NCBI RefSeq assembly: GCF_036346875.1
Contig: NZ_CP107852.1
Location: forward strand, 1,674,001-1,738,000
Reading direction: 5' to 3'
Source of the DNA: Nocardia sp. NBC_00508
Lineage (GTDB): Bacteria > Actinomycetota > Actinomycetes > Mycobacteriales > Mycobacteriaceae
DNA: 64,000 bases
A program made the position numbers and the translations under genes. Below the pieces are notes generated by a model. That model made no database searches. It saw only the letters and a program-made list of their open reading frames with translations, and had not been told where the DNA came from. Positions 17,928 through 27,709 of the stretch are shown one piece after another. Numbering within the stretch: position 1 is the stretch's first letter; each line of letters starts with the position of its first letter.

Positions 17928-18830
17928 TCACGGGGTTCCCCCACGTCGGCGTGCCCAATCCTCGGTGAAATCACGGAAGCGCCGCACCGCGTCCGACGGC
18001 GTCGCGGCGGCGGGCCAGACCAGCCCGACCGTGCGAGCGGCACCCGCGTCGGCGAGCGGCACCGTTACCGGGCCGGACAGCGGGCCCGCCGACAGCCGGT
18101 CTTCCCTCGGCAGGATCGCCACCCCCAATCCTGCCGACACCAGCCCGGCCACGCTGACCAGATCGCTCGACTCGAACGCGATCCGCGGCCGGATATCCGC
18201 CGCCGCGCACAACTCGTCGAAGATGCGCCGCATCCCGAACCCTCGGTGCATTGTGATGAACTCCGCGTCGGCAACCTCCGCGAGCCGGACCTGCCGCCGC
18301 CCGGCCAGCCGGTGTTCCGGGGGCAGCGCGAGGACCAGCGGCTGCCGCAGCACGGCCCGCCAGCCGACACCAGCGACGGCCGGACGAGGCGAGACGATGC
18401 CCAGATCCGCCGCTCCCTCGAGCACTCGCTCGGTTACCGCTTCGGCCGCGCCTTGCCACAGTGTGATCGTGATCCGGCCCGAGACGCGCCGGAACCCGCT
18501 GATCAGCTGCGGCACCAGCGAGGCACCGAAGGAATGCTGGAAGGACAGTCGGACGCCGCCTTTCGCCGGATTGGCGCGATCGGCGACGGCCTGTTTCGCC
18601 GCGTCCAGCTCGGACTGGGCGCGGCGCGCGTGTTCGTAATAGATCCGGCCGAACTCGTTGAGGGTGATGCGCTTTCCGCGCCGGTCGAACAGTTCGACGC
18701 CCACCCTGCGCTCCAACCGCGCCAGCATGCGCGACAGGGTCGGCTGGGCGATGTGCAGCCGATCCGCCGCCGCGCCGACTCGTTCCAGTTCGGCGAGTGT
18801 CGTGAACCACTCCAGATCCTCGCCAAGCAT
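17928..18830 (-). CDS. LysR-family transcriptional regulator
   Basis: A 300-residue LysR regulator. The winged HTH occupies about residues 1-60 (ADRLHIAQPTLSRMLARLER), and the substrate-binding domain about 90-295. The frame is open to 18875, but the ATG at 18828-18830 has GGGAGG six bases before it and starts where LysR proteins usually start. It is divergent from the MFS exporter at 18929, which it probably controls. It interrupts the otherwise conserved phoH-to-rsmE interval. Confidence 0.9.
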   Translation of the reverse strand: MLGEDLEWFTTLAELERVGAAADRLHIAQPTLSRMLARLERRVGVELFDRRGKRITLNEFGRIYYEHARRAQSELDAAKQAVADRANPAKGGVRLSFQHSFGASLVPQLISGFRRVSGRITITLWQGAAEAVTERVLEGAADLGIVSPRPAVAGVGWRAVLRQPLVLALPPEHRLAGRRQVRLAEVADAEFITMHRGFGMRRIFDELCAAADIRPRIAFESSDLVSVAGLVSAGLGVAILPREDRLSAGPLSGPVTVPLADAGAARTVGLVWPAAATPSDAVRRFRDFTEDWARRRGGTP

Positions 18831-18928
18831 CTCCAGCCTCCCTATATGCAGCCACCGCATCAACTCTGTCATCATTATTCATTTCCGTTCCGAAGCGCGA
18901 CTGGTGATCCTGGACGACAGGAGGAGCC

Positions 18929-20152
18929 ATGACCACGACGCAGCGCACAGCGGAGACGGATGTCACGCACGAACGCAGGATCATCACGGCGCTGTTCGCC
19001 GCGGGTCTGACGACCTTCGCGTCGATGTACAGCGCCCAAGCCCTGCTGCCGAGCCTCTCGGCCGCGTTCGGAGCGACACCGGCACAGGCAGCGCTCGCGG
19101 TGTCGCTCACCACCGGCTTCTTGGCGCTGGCGATCATCCCGGTGAGCGCGTTGTCGTCCCACATCGGACGCACCAGGGTGATGATCGGCTCCGCCGTCGC
19201 GACGGCAGCGATCGGCCTGCTGCTACCGCTGAGCCCGTCACTGGAATTGCTGCTCACCGGCCGAGCGCTCCAAGGCATCGCATTGGCGGGCGTGCCCGCG
19301 GTGGCGATGGCCTGCCTCGCGGAGGAGATCGGTAGCGACGGGTTGGGCGCCGCGATGGGAATCTATGTAGCGGGGACCACGGTCGGCGGGTTGGCCGGAC
19401 GCTTGATTCCGGCATTCACCCTGGACTTCGCGTCCTGGCGCTGGGCACAGGCAGTTGCTTCACTCGCCGCGGCGGCCTGCACGGTGTGGTTCGTCCGGTG
19501 GTTGCCGCCGTCGCGCGGCTTCGTCCCGCGACCCGCCGGGATCCACACGATACGCGGCGATCTGGCGGGTCAGCTGCGTCATCCCGGGCTGCTCGCGCTG
19601 TTCGGGTTGGCGTTCGTGCTGATGGGCGGGTTCGTCTCGCTGTACAACTATCTCGGCTACCGGCTGATCGCGGCGCCGTTCGGGTTGCCGGAGGCGCTGG
19701 CCGGGCTGGTGTTCGTGCTGTACCTGGCCGGAACGGCGGCGTCTGCGATGTCCGGGCGCCTGGCCGACCGGGTCGGCAGGCAGAGGGTGCTCACGGCGTC
19801 GCTCGCGGTGATGGCGGCCGGGCTGGCGGTCACGATCCCGGATCACCTCGGCATGGTGATTCTCGGCGTATTGCTCTACACCGCAGGGTTCTTCGGCGCG
19901 CACACCGCCGCCAGCGCATGGGTCGGCGCGATGGCCGAAGGCAACCGCGGCGCGGCCTCGTCGCTCTACTTGTTCGCGTACTACCTCGGCGGCGCGGTCA
20001 TCGGCGGTGTGGCGGGCATCGCCTACGCCCGCGCCGGGTGGCTCGGACTGGCCAGCGGCATCGGAGTCCTCGTGGTGATCGCGGCATTGCTGGTGTGGGC
20101 CTTGCTGTTTCATCGAGCAGTCGATGCTGCTGCCCACGCGAAGACTGCGTGA
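18929..20152 (+). CDS. MFS transporter, YnfM-like
   Basis: A 407-residue major facilitator with twelve predicted hydrophobic segments. The loop after segment 2 reads LSSHIGRTRVM and the equivalent after segment 8 reads SGRLADRVGRQRVL, the MFS A-motif. AGGAGG lies just before the ATG. This type includes inner-membrane exporters of aromatic or drug-like compounds; the substrate is unknown. It is divergent from the LysR gene and convergent with rsmE. A 19-bp stretch near its 3' end (20012-20030) is repeated after the stop (20172-20190). Confidence 0.9.
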   Translation: MTTTQRTAETDVTHERRIITALFAAGLTTFASMYSAQALLPSLSAAFGATPAQAALAVSLTTGFLALAIIPVSALSSHIGRTRVMIGSAVATAAIGLLLPLSPSLELLLTGRALQGIALAGVPAVAMACLAEEIGSDGLGAAMGIYVAGTTVGGLAGRLIPAFTLDFASWRWAQAVASLAAAACTVWFVRWLPPSRGFVPRPAGIHTIRGDLAGQLRHPGLLALFGLAFVLMGGFVSLYNYLGYRLIAAPFGLPEALAGLVFVLYLAGTAASAMSGRLADRVGRQRVLTASLAVMAAGLAVTIPDHLGMVILGVLLYTAGFFGAHTAASAWVGAMAEGNRGAASSLYLFAYYLGGAVIGGVAGIAYARAGWLGLASGIGVLVVIAALLVWALLFHRAVDAAAHAKTA

Positions 20153-20220
20153 CCCGGCGCTCTCCCACGGGGGCGGGCATCGCCTACGCCAGGAGGGCTG
20201 GCCCGATCGGCCCGGGGACT

Positions 20221-20961
20221 TCACCAGCGCGGGGTCAGAGCGCCCAGGGCGCCGAGAGCTACCGCCGCCGCGGTGGACGTCCGCAAAACTGTTGGGCCGA
20301 GCAGGGTTACGTCCGCGCCCGCGTCGACCAGGGCCGTCAGTTCGGCATCGTCCAGCCCGCCTTCCGGGCCGACCACGAGGATGATCTCGGCAGCGTCGGC
20401 GAAAGGCAGTTCGGTGAAGCGCGCTGCGCCGGATTCATGCAGCGCCGCCACGATCGCGCCGTGTGCCTTCGCCCTCCGGACCAGCTCGAGCAGGTCCTTC
20501 GTGCGATGCAGGTCGGCGACCTCCGGGATGTAGGCGCGTCGGGACTGGCGGGCGGCCGCGCGGGCCGCGGCGCGCCACTTGTCGACCGCCTTGGCCGCCT
20601 TGCCTTCCCAGTTCGCGACACAACGCGCCGCCTGCCACGGGATGACGACGTCCGCGCCCGCCTCGGTCATCAGCTCTACCGCGAGCTCCGAACGGTCGGA
20701 TTTGGGCAATGCCTGGACAACGGTCACCAGCGGGGCCGGTGGGGCGGCGAGTATCCGGTTGCGCACCGTCAGCTCGAGGCGGTCGCGGTGCGCGGCAACG
20801 ACTTCCGATTCCGCCAGCACACCACGTCCGTCGGAGAGGGTGATCGGCTCGCCGACCCGGATGCGGCGCACCGTGGCGGCATGCCTGCCCTCCGGGCCGT
20901 CGAGCACCGCGACCCCGCCCGGCTCGGGCACCTCGTCGAGGTAGAAGACGGTCGCGGCCAC
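20221..20961 (-). CDS. rsmE: 16S rRNA (uracil-1498-N3)-methyltransferase RsmE
   Basis: A 246-residue SPOUT-fold methyltransferase. The PUA-like N-terminal domain is followed by the knotted domain with IILVVGPEGGLDDAEL near residues 188-203 and VTLLGPTVLRTSTAAAVAL near the C terminus, the SAM-binding knot. The start is a GTG at 20959-20961, directly adjacent to the dnaJ stop. It is translated with dnaJ. The target base is the 16S decoding-region uridine. Confidence 0.95.
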   Translation of the reverse strand: MAATVFYLDEVPEPGGVAVLDGPEGRHAATVRRIRVGEPITLSDGRGVLAESEVVAAHRDRLELTVRNRILAAPPAPLVTVVQALPKSDRSELAVELMTEAGADVVIPWQAARCVANWEGKAAKAVDKWRAAARAAARQSRRAYIPEVADLHRTKDLLELVRRAKAHGAIVAALHESGAARFTELPFADAAEIILVVGPEGGLDDAELTALVDAGADVTLLGPTVLRTSTAAAVALGALGALTPRW

Positions 20962-22116
20962 CTAGCGCCCGCTGAACGACGCGCGCAGCCGCGCGAACAA
21001 CCCGCTGTTGTGCTCGGACTGCGCCGACATCACCTCGGCGCGCTCGCGCTCGCGCATCCCCTTCAACTTGCGCAGCATGTCGGTCTGCTTGCTGTCCAGC
21101 TTGGCCGGGATCACGATGTCCAGGTGCGCGAGCAGATCGCCGCGCGCGCCCGAGCGCAGCCGCGGCATACCGTGACCACGCAGCACCGAGATCTCACCGG
21201 GCTGGGTGCCCGCCGGAATGGTCAGCTCGGTCGGGCCGTCCAGGATCGTGTCGATCACGACCGTGGTACCCAATGCCGCGTCGACCATCGGCACCCGGAT
21301 GGTGCAGTGCAGGTCGTCACCGTCGCGGACGAACACGTCGTGCGGCTGCTCCACGATCTCGACGTAGAGGTCACCCGCGTGACCGCCGCCCGGACCGACC
21401 TCGCCCTGCGCGGCCAGGCGCACCCGCATACCGTTCGCGACGCCCGCGGGAATCGGCGCGGCGATCTCGCGGCGCGCCCGCACCCGGCCGTCACCGCCGC
21501 ACTTCTGACACGGGTCCGGAATGGTCTCACCGGCGCCGCGGCAGGTCGGGCACGGACGCGAGGTGAGCACCTGGCCGAGGAAGGAGCGCTGCACGGACTG
21601 GACTTCGCCTGCGCCGCTGCAGGTTTCGCAGCGCACCGGCTTGGATTTGCCGTTCGTGCCGGAGCCCTGGCAGAGGTCGCACAGGACCGCGGTGTCCACG
21701 GTCAGGTGCTTGGTCACGCCGACCGCGCACTCGGCCAGGCTCAGCCTGGTGCGGATCAGCGAGTCGGCGCCCGGCTGGACACGCCCGCGCGGTTTGCGCG
21801 CGCTGGTCGATCCGCTCATACCGCCGAAGAACGCCTCGAACACGTCGCCGAGCCCACCGAAGCCGGCGCCGTTGAATCCGGCGCCGCCGGCACCGGCGGA
21901 TTCCAGCGGGTCACCGCCCATGTCGACGATGCGCCGCTTCTCCGGGTCCGACAGCACCTCGTAGGCGGTCGATACTTCCTTGAACTTGGCCTGCGCCGCC
22001 TCGTCAGGGTTGACGTCGGGGTGGAGCTCACGCGCCAGCTTGCGGTATGCCCGCTTGAGTTCCTGGTCGGTCGCGTTCTTCGCGACGCCGAGCAGTCCGT
22101 AGTAGTCCCGTGCCAC
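20962..22116 (-). CDS. dnaJ: Chaperone DnaJ (second actinobacterial type)
   Basis: A 384-residue Hsp40. The J domain covers residues 1-70 with His-Pro-Asp at about 33-35. A Gly/Phe-rich linker follows (about 72-105). The zinc-finger domain (about 140-215) has four Cys-x2-Cys-x-Gly-x-Gly repeats. The substrate-binding domain follows. It stimulates DnaK ATPase. It sits 150 bp downstream of hrcA and touches rsmE, the arrangement of dnaJ2 in mycobacteria. Confidence 0.95.
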   Translation of the reverse strand: MARDYYGLLGVAKNATDQELKRAYRKLARELHPDVNPDEAAQAKFKEVSTAYEVLSDPEKRRIVDMGGDPLESAGAGGAGFNGAGFGGLGDVFEAFFGGMSGSTSARKPRGRVQPGADSLIRTRLSLAECAVGVTKHLTVDTAVLCDLCQGSGTNGKSKPVRCETCSGAGEVQSVQRSFLGQVLTSRPCPTCRGAGETIPDPCQKCGGDGRVRARREIAAPIPAGVANGMRVRLAAQGEVGPGGGHAGDLYVEIVEQPHDVFVRDGDDLHCTIRVPMVDAALGTTVVIDTILDGPTELTIPAGTQPGEISVLRGHGMPRLRSGARGDLLAHLDIVIPAKLDSKQTDMLRKLKGMRERERAEVMSAQSEHNSGLFARLRASFSGR

Positions 22117-22266
22117 TTGAGCTCTCTAGTCCTTGGTCGTTTCGACGGTGCCGCCGGTGCCCGCGCCCGCGTTCACCGCGCGCCGACAACAGCATTAGTC
22201 TTGTGCACTCAACTTTATCCGGCCGAAAGTCCGAGCGTAGCAGCGGCGTGGGTGGCCGGTGTCACG

Positions 22267-23298
22267 TCAGCGCTCGGCCAGGACCTCGCCGATATACCGG
22301 GCGACAGCCGCCACCGAGGCGATCGTTCCTGGGTAGTCCATCCGGGTCGGCCCGAGCACGCCCATTCCGCCGAGCACCGCGCCCGCCGCGCCATAGCCGG
22401 TCGACACCACCGACGTGCCGCGCATCTGCTCGACCTGCGTCTCCTCGCCGATCCGCACCGTGACCCGCCCCGGCTGCTGGGCCGCGGCGAGCAGCTTGAG
22501 CACGATCACCTGTTCCTCCAGCGCCTCCAGCACCGCGCGCAACGAGCCGGGGAAGCCGAAGTCGGCGGCATTGCGGGTGAGGTTGGCGGTGCCGCCGAGC
22601 ACCAATCGTTCCTCCGGATGCTCCACCAGCGTCTCCACCAGCACCGTGGACACCCGGACCAGCACGTCGCGCAGTCGCAGCGGCGCGCGCTCGGGCAGCT
22701 CCGCGACCGCCGCCGAGGCCGAGGCCAGGCGCTTGCCGTCCATCGCACCGCCGAGCATGCCGCGCAGCGCGGCCAGATCGTCGTCATCGATCAGCGCGCC
22801 GAGTTCCACCAGGCGCTGGTCGACCCGGCCGGTGTCGGTGATCACCACCAGCAGCAGCCGCGCCGGATTGAGCGCGACCACCTCGATGTGCCGGACCGTG
22901 GACGCCGACACGGTGGGGTACTGCACGACCGCGACCTGCCTGGTCAGCTGGGCCAGCAACCGGACACCACGGCGCAGGACGTCATCGAGGTCGACGCCCG
23001 ACTCCAAGAACTCCATGATCGCCCTGCGCTCCGCAGGCGACAGCGGCTTCACCTCGGAAATCCGGTCCACGAACTGCCGATAGCCCTTGTCGGTGGGTAT
23101 CCGCCCGGAACTCGTGTGCGGTTGTGTGATGTAGCCCTCGGCCTCGAGCACCGCCATGTCGTTGCGCACCGTCGCGCTGGAAACACCCAGGTTGTGCCGA
23201 TCGACCAGCGACTTCGACCCGATCGGCTCCTTGGTCGCGACATAGTCCGCGACGATCGCGCGCAGGACCTCGAAGCGCCGATCCTCGGTGCTCGACAT
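22267..23298 (-). CDS. hrcA: Heat-inducible transcription repressor HrcA
   Basis: A 343-residue repressor. The N-terminal winged helix carries [20 protein letters not shown] and [22 protein letters not shown]-like domain and a dimerisation domain follow. HrcA normally binds CIRCE operators. I see no full CIRCE in front of hrcA or dnaJ in this window, so its targets probably lie elsewhere (for example groE). The frame extends to 23355, but the ATG at 23298 has GAGGTGG before it and matches the family start. Confidence 0.95.
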   Translation of the reverse strand: MSSTEDRRFEVLRAIVADYVATKEPIGSKSLVDRHNLGVSSATVRNDMAVLEAEGYITQPHTSSGRIPTDKGYRQFVDRISEVKPLSPAERRAIMEFLESGVDLDDVLRRGVRLLAQLTRQVAVVQYPTVSASTVRHIEVVALNPARLLLVVITDTGRVDQRLVELGALIDDDDLAALRGMLGGAMDGKRLASASAAVAELPERAPLRLRDVLVRVSTVLVETLVEHPEERLVLGGTANLTRNAADFGFPGSLRAVLEALEEQVIVLKLLAAAQQPGRVTVRIGEETQVEQMRGTSVVSTGYGAAGAVLGGMGVLGPTRMDYPGTIASVAAVARYIGEVLAER

Positions 23299-23452
23299 CG
23301 GCCCCACCTCCTCGCTTTCGTCTCCGGTCGCACCGTACCGGCGCCCACCAGCCATTACCGGCGAATTCCCGGTTCGTCTGTTTATCCAGTCTAATTGCCG
23401 GGAGCGGAACGACTTGTCTGTACTGAGAGTGCGGGGTTGCTCGGCGGAGCGA

Positions 23453-24256
23453 TCAGTTCGGAACGGCGGCTTGGACCACCGCGGCGACGTCGTCGGGTTG
23501 GGAGACCAGGGAGGCGTGGGAGGCGTCGATCTCGCTGGTTCGGGCGCCCATGCGCTGGGCCATGAAGCGCTGCGACGACGGCGGGATCACGCGGTCGGCG
23601 GCCGCGACCAGATACCAGCTGGGGGTGGTCGACCACGAGGGCGGGCCGGAGGGTTGGAGGTTGGCGGCCACCGCGATGGAGCGCTGGTGCGCAAACATGT
23701 CGGCGGCCGTCGCGGAGTCGACATCCTGGGCGAAGACCGCGTTGAAGCTGTCGGGTGCGAGGTAGCCGTCGACGTTTTTACCCGCGATGCCCTGCGGGTC
23801 GTCGACGACCTTCACCTGCAGCGCGGGCGGCAGCAGTTGACTGCCTGGAAAGCGGATCGGGTCGAGGGCCGCTTGGGCGATCTCGCCTTGCACCGGCGCG
23901 AACGCGTTGATGTAGACCAGCGATTCGACCTGCGGATCATTCACGTTGCTGATCACGAAGCCGCCGTAGGAGTGGCCGACCAGCACCATGGGACCGGAGA
24001 TCGTGTCCAGTGTCCGCTGCACGGCAGCGGCGTCATAGGCCGGTCCGCGCAGCGGATTGTCCGGCGTCACCACGCGATAGCCGCGCTCGCGCAGCAGCGC
24101 CGCGACGCCGTCCCAGCTCGTGGTGTCGGCGAAGGCGCCGTGCACGAGCACGATGGTGGGTAACGTTTGCGCCTGCGCGGGGCCGCCGGACACGACGGCG
24201 GCGATGGCGATGGCGAGCGCGGCCATGCCGCCGCGCAGGGTACGTCTGGGCTTCAT
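23453..24256 (-). CDS. Secreted alpha/beta hydrolase
   Basis: A 267-residue hydrolase with a signal peptide (about residues 1-29: Arg-rich start, hydrophobic core, Ala-x-Ala before [11 protein letters not shown]). The oxyanion segment VLVHGAF and nucleophile elbow GHSYGG are visible, and a late His lies in DASHASL. This subgroup includes salicylate-esterase-like and EstE-like enzymes. It is 15 bp downstream of another alpha/beta hydrolase gene on the same strand. The substrate is unknown. Confidence 0.85.
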   Translation of the reverse strand: MKPRRTLRGGMAALAIAIAAVVSGGPAQAQTLPTIVLVHGAFADTTSWDGVAALLRERGYRVVTPDNPLRGPAYDAAAVQRTLDTISGPMVLVGHSYGGFVISNVNDPQVESLVYINAFAPVQGEIAQAALDPIRFPGSQLLPPALQVKVVDDPQGIAGKNVDGYLAPDSFNAVFAQDVDSATAADMFAHQRSIAVAANLQPSGPPSWSTTPSWYLVAAADRVIPPSSQRFMAQRMGARTSEIDASHASLVSQPDDVAAVVQAAVPN

Positions 24257-24271
24257 AGGGTTCGCGCCTCC

Positions 24272-25093
24272 TCAGTTCTTCAGGAAGTCGAGCAGGTCGG
24301 CGTTGAATGCCTTTTCGTATGCTCCGCATAGGCCATGCGGGGCACCGGGATACACCTTCAGCTCGGCGCGCGGCAGCAGCCTCGCGGTCTCGGCCGCCGA
24401 GGCCGCGAAAGGGACGATCTGGTCGTCGTCACCATGCGCCACCAGGATCGGAATATCGATGCTCGGCAGTTCCGCGGTGAAATCGGTCTCCGAGAAGGCC
24501 TTGACACAGTCCAGCGCGCCCTTCAGCCCGACCTGCATGCCCATCAGCCAGAAATGGTCCCGAAGACCTTGCGAGACAGACGATCCCGCGCGATTCGCGC
24601 CGTAGAAGAGTGCGGACAGATCCTGGTAGAACTGCGAGCGATCGGCGGCTACGCCCGCGCGAATGTCATCGAAGACATCGATCGGCAGTCCTTCGGGATT
24701 GGCGTCGGTCCGCAGCATCAGCGGCGGAACCGCACCGACAAGAACGGCTTTCGCGACCCGGGAGGTGCCGTGCCGAGACAGGTACCTGGTGACCTCGCCG
24801 CCGCCGGTGGAGTGCCCGACCAGAACGGCGTCGGTCACGTTCAGCTCGTTGAGCACGGCGGCGAGATCGTCGGCGTAGTGGTCCATGTCGTGCCCGCCCC
24901 ACACCTGGCCGGAGCGGCCGTGACCGCGCCGATCGTGCGCGATCGCGCGATAGCCTCTGCTTGCCACCAGGTTCATCTGGTTGTCCCAGGCGTCCGCGTT
25001 CAGCGGCCAGCCGTGGCTGAACACCACGGGGTGTCCCGAACCCCAGTCCTTGTAGTAGATCTCGACGCCATCGGTGGTTGTGATCGTCGGCAT
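24272..25093 (-). CDS. Alpha/beta hydrolase, non-heme chloroperoxidase/arylesterase type
   Basis: A 273-residue cytoplasmic hydrolase. It begins with the family pattern [20 protein letters not shown] and has HDRRGHGRS, the nucleophile elbow GHSTGGGE (serine near residue 94), a catalytic Asp in [11 protein letters not shown] and a His in PGAPHGL. These cofactor-free enzymes hydrolyse esters or act as perhydrolases in vitro. It is the middle of three adjacent alpha/beta hydrolase genes. Confidence 0.9.
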   Translation of the reverse strand: MPTITTTDGVEIYYKDWGSGHPVVFSHGWPLNADAWDNQMNLVASRGYRAIAHDRRGHGRSGQVWGGHDMDHYADDLAAVLNELNVTDAVLVGHSTGGGEVTRYLSRHGTSRVAKAVLVGAVPPLMLRTDANPEGLPIDVFDDIRAGVAADRSQFYQDLSALFYGANRAGSSVSQGLRDHFWLMGMQVGLKGALDCVKAFSETDFTAELPSIDIPILVAHGDDDQIVPFAASAAETARLLPRAELKVYPGAPHGLCGAYEKAFNADLLDFLKN

Positions 25094-25126
25094 GGATGTT
25101 CCCTTCGATCTGGAATGGATGTCGGA

Positions 25127-25948
25127 CTACGACGCGCCGCGCACCGGCGGGAGGTGCTCGGCGAGGAATTCCGAAGCGGTATCCGCCAGCGCACGCCAAC
25201 CGTGATCGGCGGGCATGGAGTGTGCCCGATCGGCGAAGACCCTGAGCTCGGTCACCGCCGGATTGCGGCGCTGGATCCGGTAGGCCGACCGCACGGCGGC
25301 CTCCGGAACGGTGCGGTCGAGGCCGCCGGCGATCATCAGCAGCGGCCCGCGGTCGCTGCGGGTGTCGACCGCCACCTCGCTGCGCGGCAGGACATTGGCC
25401 AGTCCCGCCTGGAACAGCGGGCGTCCCGGCGCGGGGATGGCATAGTCGGCGAACAGCTGGTCGGACTCCGCGCGGGACACGCCGTTGGCGAAGGCGCGGT
25501 GGTAGCTCTCGGCCGTGTGCGACCACGTCTTGGCGCGCAGCCAGGGGCGGCCCAGGATCGGCAGCACGTTGCGCAGCTGCACCGGTGGCAGCGTCAGCAC
25601 CCCTTTGAACTGCGCGGGCGCGATGGCGACACACGCGCTCGCGAAGCCGGTCCCGAGCAGTTTCTGGGCGATCAATCCGCCGAAGGAGTGCCCGATGACC
25701 ACCGGCGGCATCGGCAACGTGGAGATGAACTCCGCATAGTGGTCGGTGACCTCGGCGATGCCGCGATTGTTCAGCGGTGCGGGATCCTTCCTGGTGGCCT
25801 CAGGGGTCTCGCCGTCGCCGGGCCACCCTGGCGCCGAGGCCTGGTACCCCGCGCCGTCGAACAGTTCGACCCACGGCGCCCAGCTGCTGCTGTGCATCCA
25901 CAGGCCATGAATGAACACCACCGGACGTGATCGTGGTCGCGCCACCAT
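25127..25948 (-). CDS. Alpha/beta hydrolase
   Basis: A 273-residue alpha/beta hydrolase without a signal peptide. The oxyanion loop FIHGLWMHSSSW, nucleophile elbow GHSFGG (serine near residue 83) and a late His in DRAHSMPADHGW are present. It is the first gene of the three-hydrolase run and divergent from the AraC regulator at 26124 with 175 bp between. The three hydrolases are diverged from each other and may act in sequence or on different esters. Confidence 0.86.
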   Translation of the reverse strand: MVARPRSRPVVFIHGLWMHSSSWAPWVELFDGAGYQASAPGWPGDGETPEATRKDPAPLNNRGIAEVTDHYAEFISTLPMPPVVIGHSFGGLIAQKLLGTGFASACVAIAPAQFKGVLTLPPVQLRNVLPILGRPWLRAKTWSHTAESYHRAFANGVSRAESDQLFADYAIPAPGRPLFQAGLANVLPRSEVAVDTRSDRGPLLMIAGGLDRTVPEAAVRSAYRIQRRNPAVTELRVFADRAHSMPADHGWRALADTASEFLAEHLPPVRGAS

Positions 25949-26123
25949 GCCTCCTACGGCGAAACGGGAATCGACCCCTGTCGATCACCGTTCGACAGCG
26001 TATGACGCACGGCGGCCGGAAAAATGACTGTCCGTGCACGATCCTCGGCTCAGAATGCACGGCCCGATCGGCCGGGTCCGTGCGAGGATTGCCGAATCTG
26101 TCCCAATTGCGACGGAGGCTGCC

Positions 26124-27089
26124 ATGACGGTCGTGTTCAATTCGGACACCATCGCGCCGCACAAGCGGGTGGACGCGGTGGCCACAGCTGTGCAGGAGGC
26201 GTCGGTACCGTCCCACGTCGTGCTGGACGGACCCCAGGAGCGTGTCCACGCCACGTTCGACGTGTGGCAGTTCGGCGAAGCGAGCATCTTTCGTGCCCGC
26301 ACCTCGGGTATTCAGCTCATCCGGACGCCGAAGCAGGTGCGCACCTCACCCGCGCCGGTGCTGGCGGTGGCGGTACAGCAGGTGGGCGACGGAAGGTATG
26401 AGCAGGGTGGCGTGCAGCGCGTTGTGCGGCCCGGCGAACTGCACGTGATGGACCTGAACGCGCCCTACGACTTCAGCTGGCACGGTGACGGCGCGTCCAC
26501 CTGCCTGCACGTGCCGCTCGATCAACTCGGCTTGCCCGCCGAGCTGATCAGCCAGGCCGCGGCCCGGGTGCAGGACAGCCCGCACTATCGGCTGGTCGCC
26601 AACCACATCGTCCAGTTGACCACCGTCGCCGACGCGCTCAGCGCCGACCCGGCGGCCGCGCTGTCGGGCTGCGCCAGCATCGAATTGATTCGCGGACTGC
26701 TGTTGTCGGCGGGCAGCGACGACGGCAACGCCGCCGTCGTCCCGTCGGACATCCTGCTATCCCGGATGCGGGCCTACGTTCGGCGCAACCTGGCCGACCC
26801 CGATCTGGGCGCGGAACAGGTCGCCAAGGCGCACAACATGTCGGTCCGGCAGCTGTACAAGATCTGCGCGAACGCGGAGTACAGCCTCGAGCAGTGGATC
26901 ATCAGCCAGCGCTTGGAGCAGGTACGCGCCGATCTGACGAAGCCGGACCACCGGCACCGGACGATCTCGATGATCGCTCGGCGCTGGGGTTTTCGCGACC
27001 CGTCCCATTTCGCCCGGCGCTTTCGCGCCGCCTACGGACTCTCTCCGCGGGAATGGCGCAGGGTCGCGCTGGACGCCGATGAGCCGTAG
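26124..27089 (+). CDS. AraC-family transcriptional regulator
   Basis: A 321-residue regulator with an AraC-binding-like (cupin) domain in the N-terminal half (about 30-190) and the AraC double HTH at about 215-315 (MSVRQLYKICANAEYSLEQW and SMIARRWGFRDPSHFARRFR). It ends in the usual GLSPREWR. The ATG at 26124 is preceded by GGAGG at 26114-26118; the frame is open further upstream without homology. It is divergent from the hydrolase run and is the likely regulator. Confidence 0.9.
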   Translation: MTVVFNSDTIAPHKRVDAVATAVQEASVPSHVVLDGPQERVHATFDVWQFGEASIFRARTSGIQLIRTPKQVRTSPAPVLAVAVQQVGDGRYEQGGVQRVVRPGELHVMDLNAPYDFSWHGDGASTCLHVPLDQLGLPAELISQAAARVQDSPHYRLVANHIVQLTTVADALSADPAAALSGCASIELIRGLLLSAGSDDGNAAVVPSDILLSRMRAYVRRNLADPDLGAEQVAKAHNMSVRQLYKICANAEYSLEQWIISQRLEQVRADLTKPDHRHRTISMIARRWGFRDPSHFARRFRAAYGLSPREWRRVALDADEP

Positions 27090-27305
27090 TCAGCGGCGAT
27101 CGGGGATTCTCGCCTGCTTGCCCGCGCGGGCGTCGAGGCCGAGCATCGCCAGTAAGGACTGGCAGTCGGCGGCGTTCTCCGCGTAGCTGGCTACGGTGCG
27201 GGCGGCGACGGCGCATTGGCGCGCGGTCGCCGCTTTCTCCGCTGCCCGCGCTTCCGCGAACTCGCCCGGTTCATGGATAAGGGTGATGTGGGGTGCCGAA
27301 GCCAT
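27090..27305 (-). CDS. Small hypothetical protein
   Basis: A 71-residue Ala-rich protein (MASAPHITLIHEPGEFAEAR) with a helix containing two cysteines near 30 and 48. The ATG at 27303-27305 is preceded by AAGGAGACTC, a strong ribosome binding site, which supports expression. It converges with the AraC gene; the two ORFs abut at 27089/27090. The family is not recognised. Confidence 0.55.
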   Translation of the reverse strand: MASAPHITLIHEPGEFAEARAAEKAATARQCAVAARTVASYAENAADCQSLLAMLGLDARAGKQARIPDRR

Positions 27306-27709
27306 GAGTCTCCTTGGGGTTGGTCGAAGCCTACGTTGCCGACCGGCGCCGCGTGACCGAAACCGGACGCGGAGTTCGCCGGATCCCCGGATCCCCGACC
27401 CGAAGTCGGACATGGCCCGTGCGGGGCACGATCACACGCCATACCGCTTGTGCGAGTTCCCATCGCGGACGTCGCCGAGGACGGCCGCTGCCCAGTTCCC
27501 CTCGGCGCAAACGGAACACGTCGGCGGCGGACAAGCAGCCGTGGGTCGGCCTGCCGCCAGCCGGCCCGGCCGTCCGAAAACCGTGGCCCCGGCGCGCGTT
27601 TCTCGAGGTTCACCACGATTCGGCCCGCCCGGTGAGGTGGCCACCTGCTGCATCGGCGACGGCCCACGTGATCAGCGGCTCGACCGGACTCGATGGGCGC
27701 CGGCGCGGT
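27306..27709. other. Intergenic region without a recognisable gene
   Basis: About 400 bp between hemW and the small gene at 27090, both on the minus strand. Several ORFs cross it, but none shows domain features. Confidence 0.45.

Noticed and set aside
22180..22240. A possible CIRCE or HAIR heat-shock operator before dnaJ
   Set aside because: Only a GAGTGC half-site is seen (around 22203-22208, minus strand). No matching second half at the right spacing.
19486..23394. A 1302-residue open frame on the plus strand
   Set aside because: It lies antisense to rsmE, dnaJ and hrcA and overlaps the MFS gene. All four have clear families. High GC leaves the opposite strand open.
24335..25930. A 531-residue plus-strand frame
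   Set aside because: It is antisense to two alpha/beta hydrolases with intact nucleophile elbows.
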